DNA from: an uncultured Actinomycetes bacterium
GTDB lineage: Bacteria > Actinomycetota > Acidimicrobiia > Acidimicrobiales > Ilumatobacteraceae
Assembly: GCA_903925985.1 (NCBI GenBank)
Contig: CAIYHK010000193.1
Location: 1 to 5,922, forward strand
DNA length: 5,922 bases
Direction of reading: 5' to 3'
Under the pieces are notes generated by a model. The model saw nothing but the letters and a program-made list of their open reading frames with translations, was not told the origin of the DNA and did no database searches. Position 1 is the first letter of the stretch. Each line of letters opens with the position of its first letter. The translations under genes were made by a program, and so were the position numbers. This document shows positions 5,482 through 5,922 of the stretch, in pieces.

Positions 5482-5922
5482 GTAATTCAACATTTGAACA
5501 CGTAGAGCGCCGCACAATCGCGGCCGATGTTCGTGAACGCATCATTGATGCAATTCGCAGAGATGAACTCAAAGTTGGTGATCTCCTACCTGCAGAACGC
5601 GTGTTATGTGACGAGTTTGGAGTGGGCCGCACCTCGGTGCGCGAGGCAATACAAGGACTCATAGCGTCGGGTTACGTAGTGCGCAAGGGCAATCGTGCAG
5701 TAATTGCGAGTGCCGCACCCGCTTTGGAACTCGCAATTGACACTCGCAAAGCAACGATCAGCAACTTGTTTGAAGTGCGCCGCGTGATTGAACCCGCGCT
5801 TGCCGGACTCGTTGCTGAGCGCGCGAGCGCAAGTGTGAGACGCCAGATTTCAGAAATTGCCAATCGTCAAGCAAGCGGAATCGAAGAGTTCCGCCTCATT
5901 GACCGTGAGTTCCACCAAGCAA
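5478..5922 (+). CDS. GntR-family transcriptional regulator, FadR subfamily (3' end outside window)
   Basis: This is a winged-helix DNA-binding regulator with an FCD effector domain. The N-terminal domain (about 10-76) shows the hallmark LPAERVLCDEFGVGRTSVREAIQ pattern (37-59), including the recognition helix, followed by the wing GYVVRKGNRAVI (65-76). The FCD domain begins with LFEVRRVIEPALAGLVAERA and continues to LIDREFHQA. D142 and H146 occupy the D-x-x-x-H positions that bind metal or effector in this family. The frame stays open to the last base; 148 codons are visible of the roughly 220-240 expected. I start at GTG 5478, which overlaps the TGA of the VOC gene by four bases, so translation is likely coupled. 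FadR-type regulators are usually repressors released by a small acid (fatty acyl-CoA, lactate, sugar acids and similar). The effector here is unknown. Upstream palindromes with GGTC halves are candidate binding sites. Confidence 0.92.
   Translation, partial: MSNSTFEHVERRTIAADVRERIIDAIRRDELKVGDLLPAERVLCDEFGVGRTSVREAIQGLIASGYVVRKGNRAVIASAAPALELAIDTRKATISNLFEVRRVIEPALAGLVAERASASVRRQISEIANRQASGIEEFRLIDREFHQA

Overview
The window reads as a gene-dense stretch of an actinobacterial chromosome of moderate GC content. The evidence is a luciferase-like (F420-type) oxidoreductase, a soluble diiron acyl-ACP desaturase of the mycobacterial DesA kind, frequent GTG and TTG starts, and two genes whose -10 elements lie only 6-7 nt before the ATG, as in leaderless actinobacterial transcripts. 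A planktonic actinobacterium (Acidimicrobiia or a similar lineage) would fit, but that placement is inference. There are no RNA genes, insertion sequences, CRISPR arrays or phage genes. No intergenic gap exceeds about 140 bases.

Layout. (1) 1-591, minus: the N-terminal part of a class III PLP aminotransferase. It leaves the window at base 1 and carries an apparent one-base deletion about 20 bases from the edge. (2) 645-3130, plus: a compact three-gene metal ABC importer of ZnuABC type, encoding a lipoprotein receptor, a membrane permease with a histidine-rich C-terminal tail, and an ATPase. It is read from a clear promoter in the 53-bp divergent gap. (3) 3124-3894, minus: an LLM-class oxidoreductase, convergent with the ATPase gene and overlapping it by 7 bp. 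(4) 3961-4857, plus: an acyl-ACP desaturase with all six diiron ligands, divergent from the oxidoreductase. (5) 4858-4995: a regulatory-looking gap with two tandem 29-bp units, each built on a GCGACC/GGTCGC palindrome, followed by a third inverted repeat. A candidate promoter is threaded through them. (6) 4996-5481 and 5478-5922, plus: a VOC (glyoxalase/extradiol dioxygenase fold) enzyme gene whose last four bases overlap the start of a FadR-type GntR regulator gene, which runs off the window.

How it fits together. The importer probably supplies zinc (possibly manganese) under its own promoter. The VOC-GntR pair looks like a small self-regulated catabolic unit, and the palindromes upstream are plausible operators for that regulator. 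Because the same gap follows the desaturase gene, a link to lipid metabolism is possible but not shown. The most interesting structure here is the palindrome cluster at 4859-4935. I see no evidence for an entirely new multigene system; most genes belong to well-known families.
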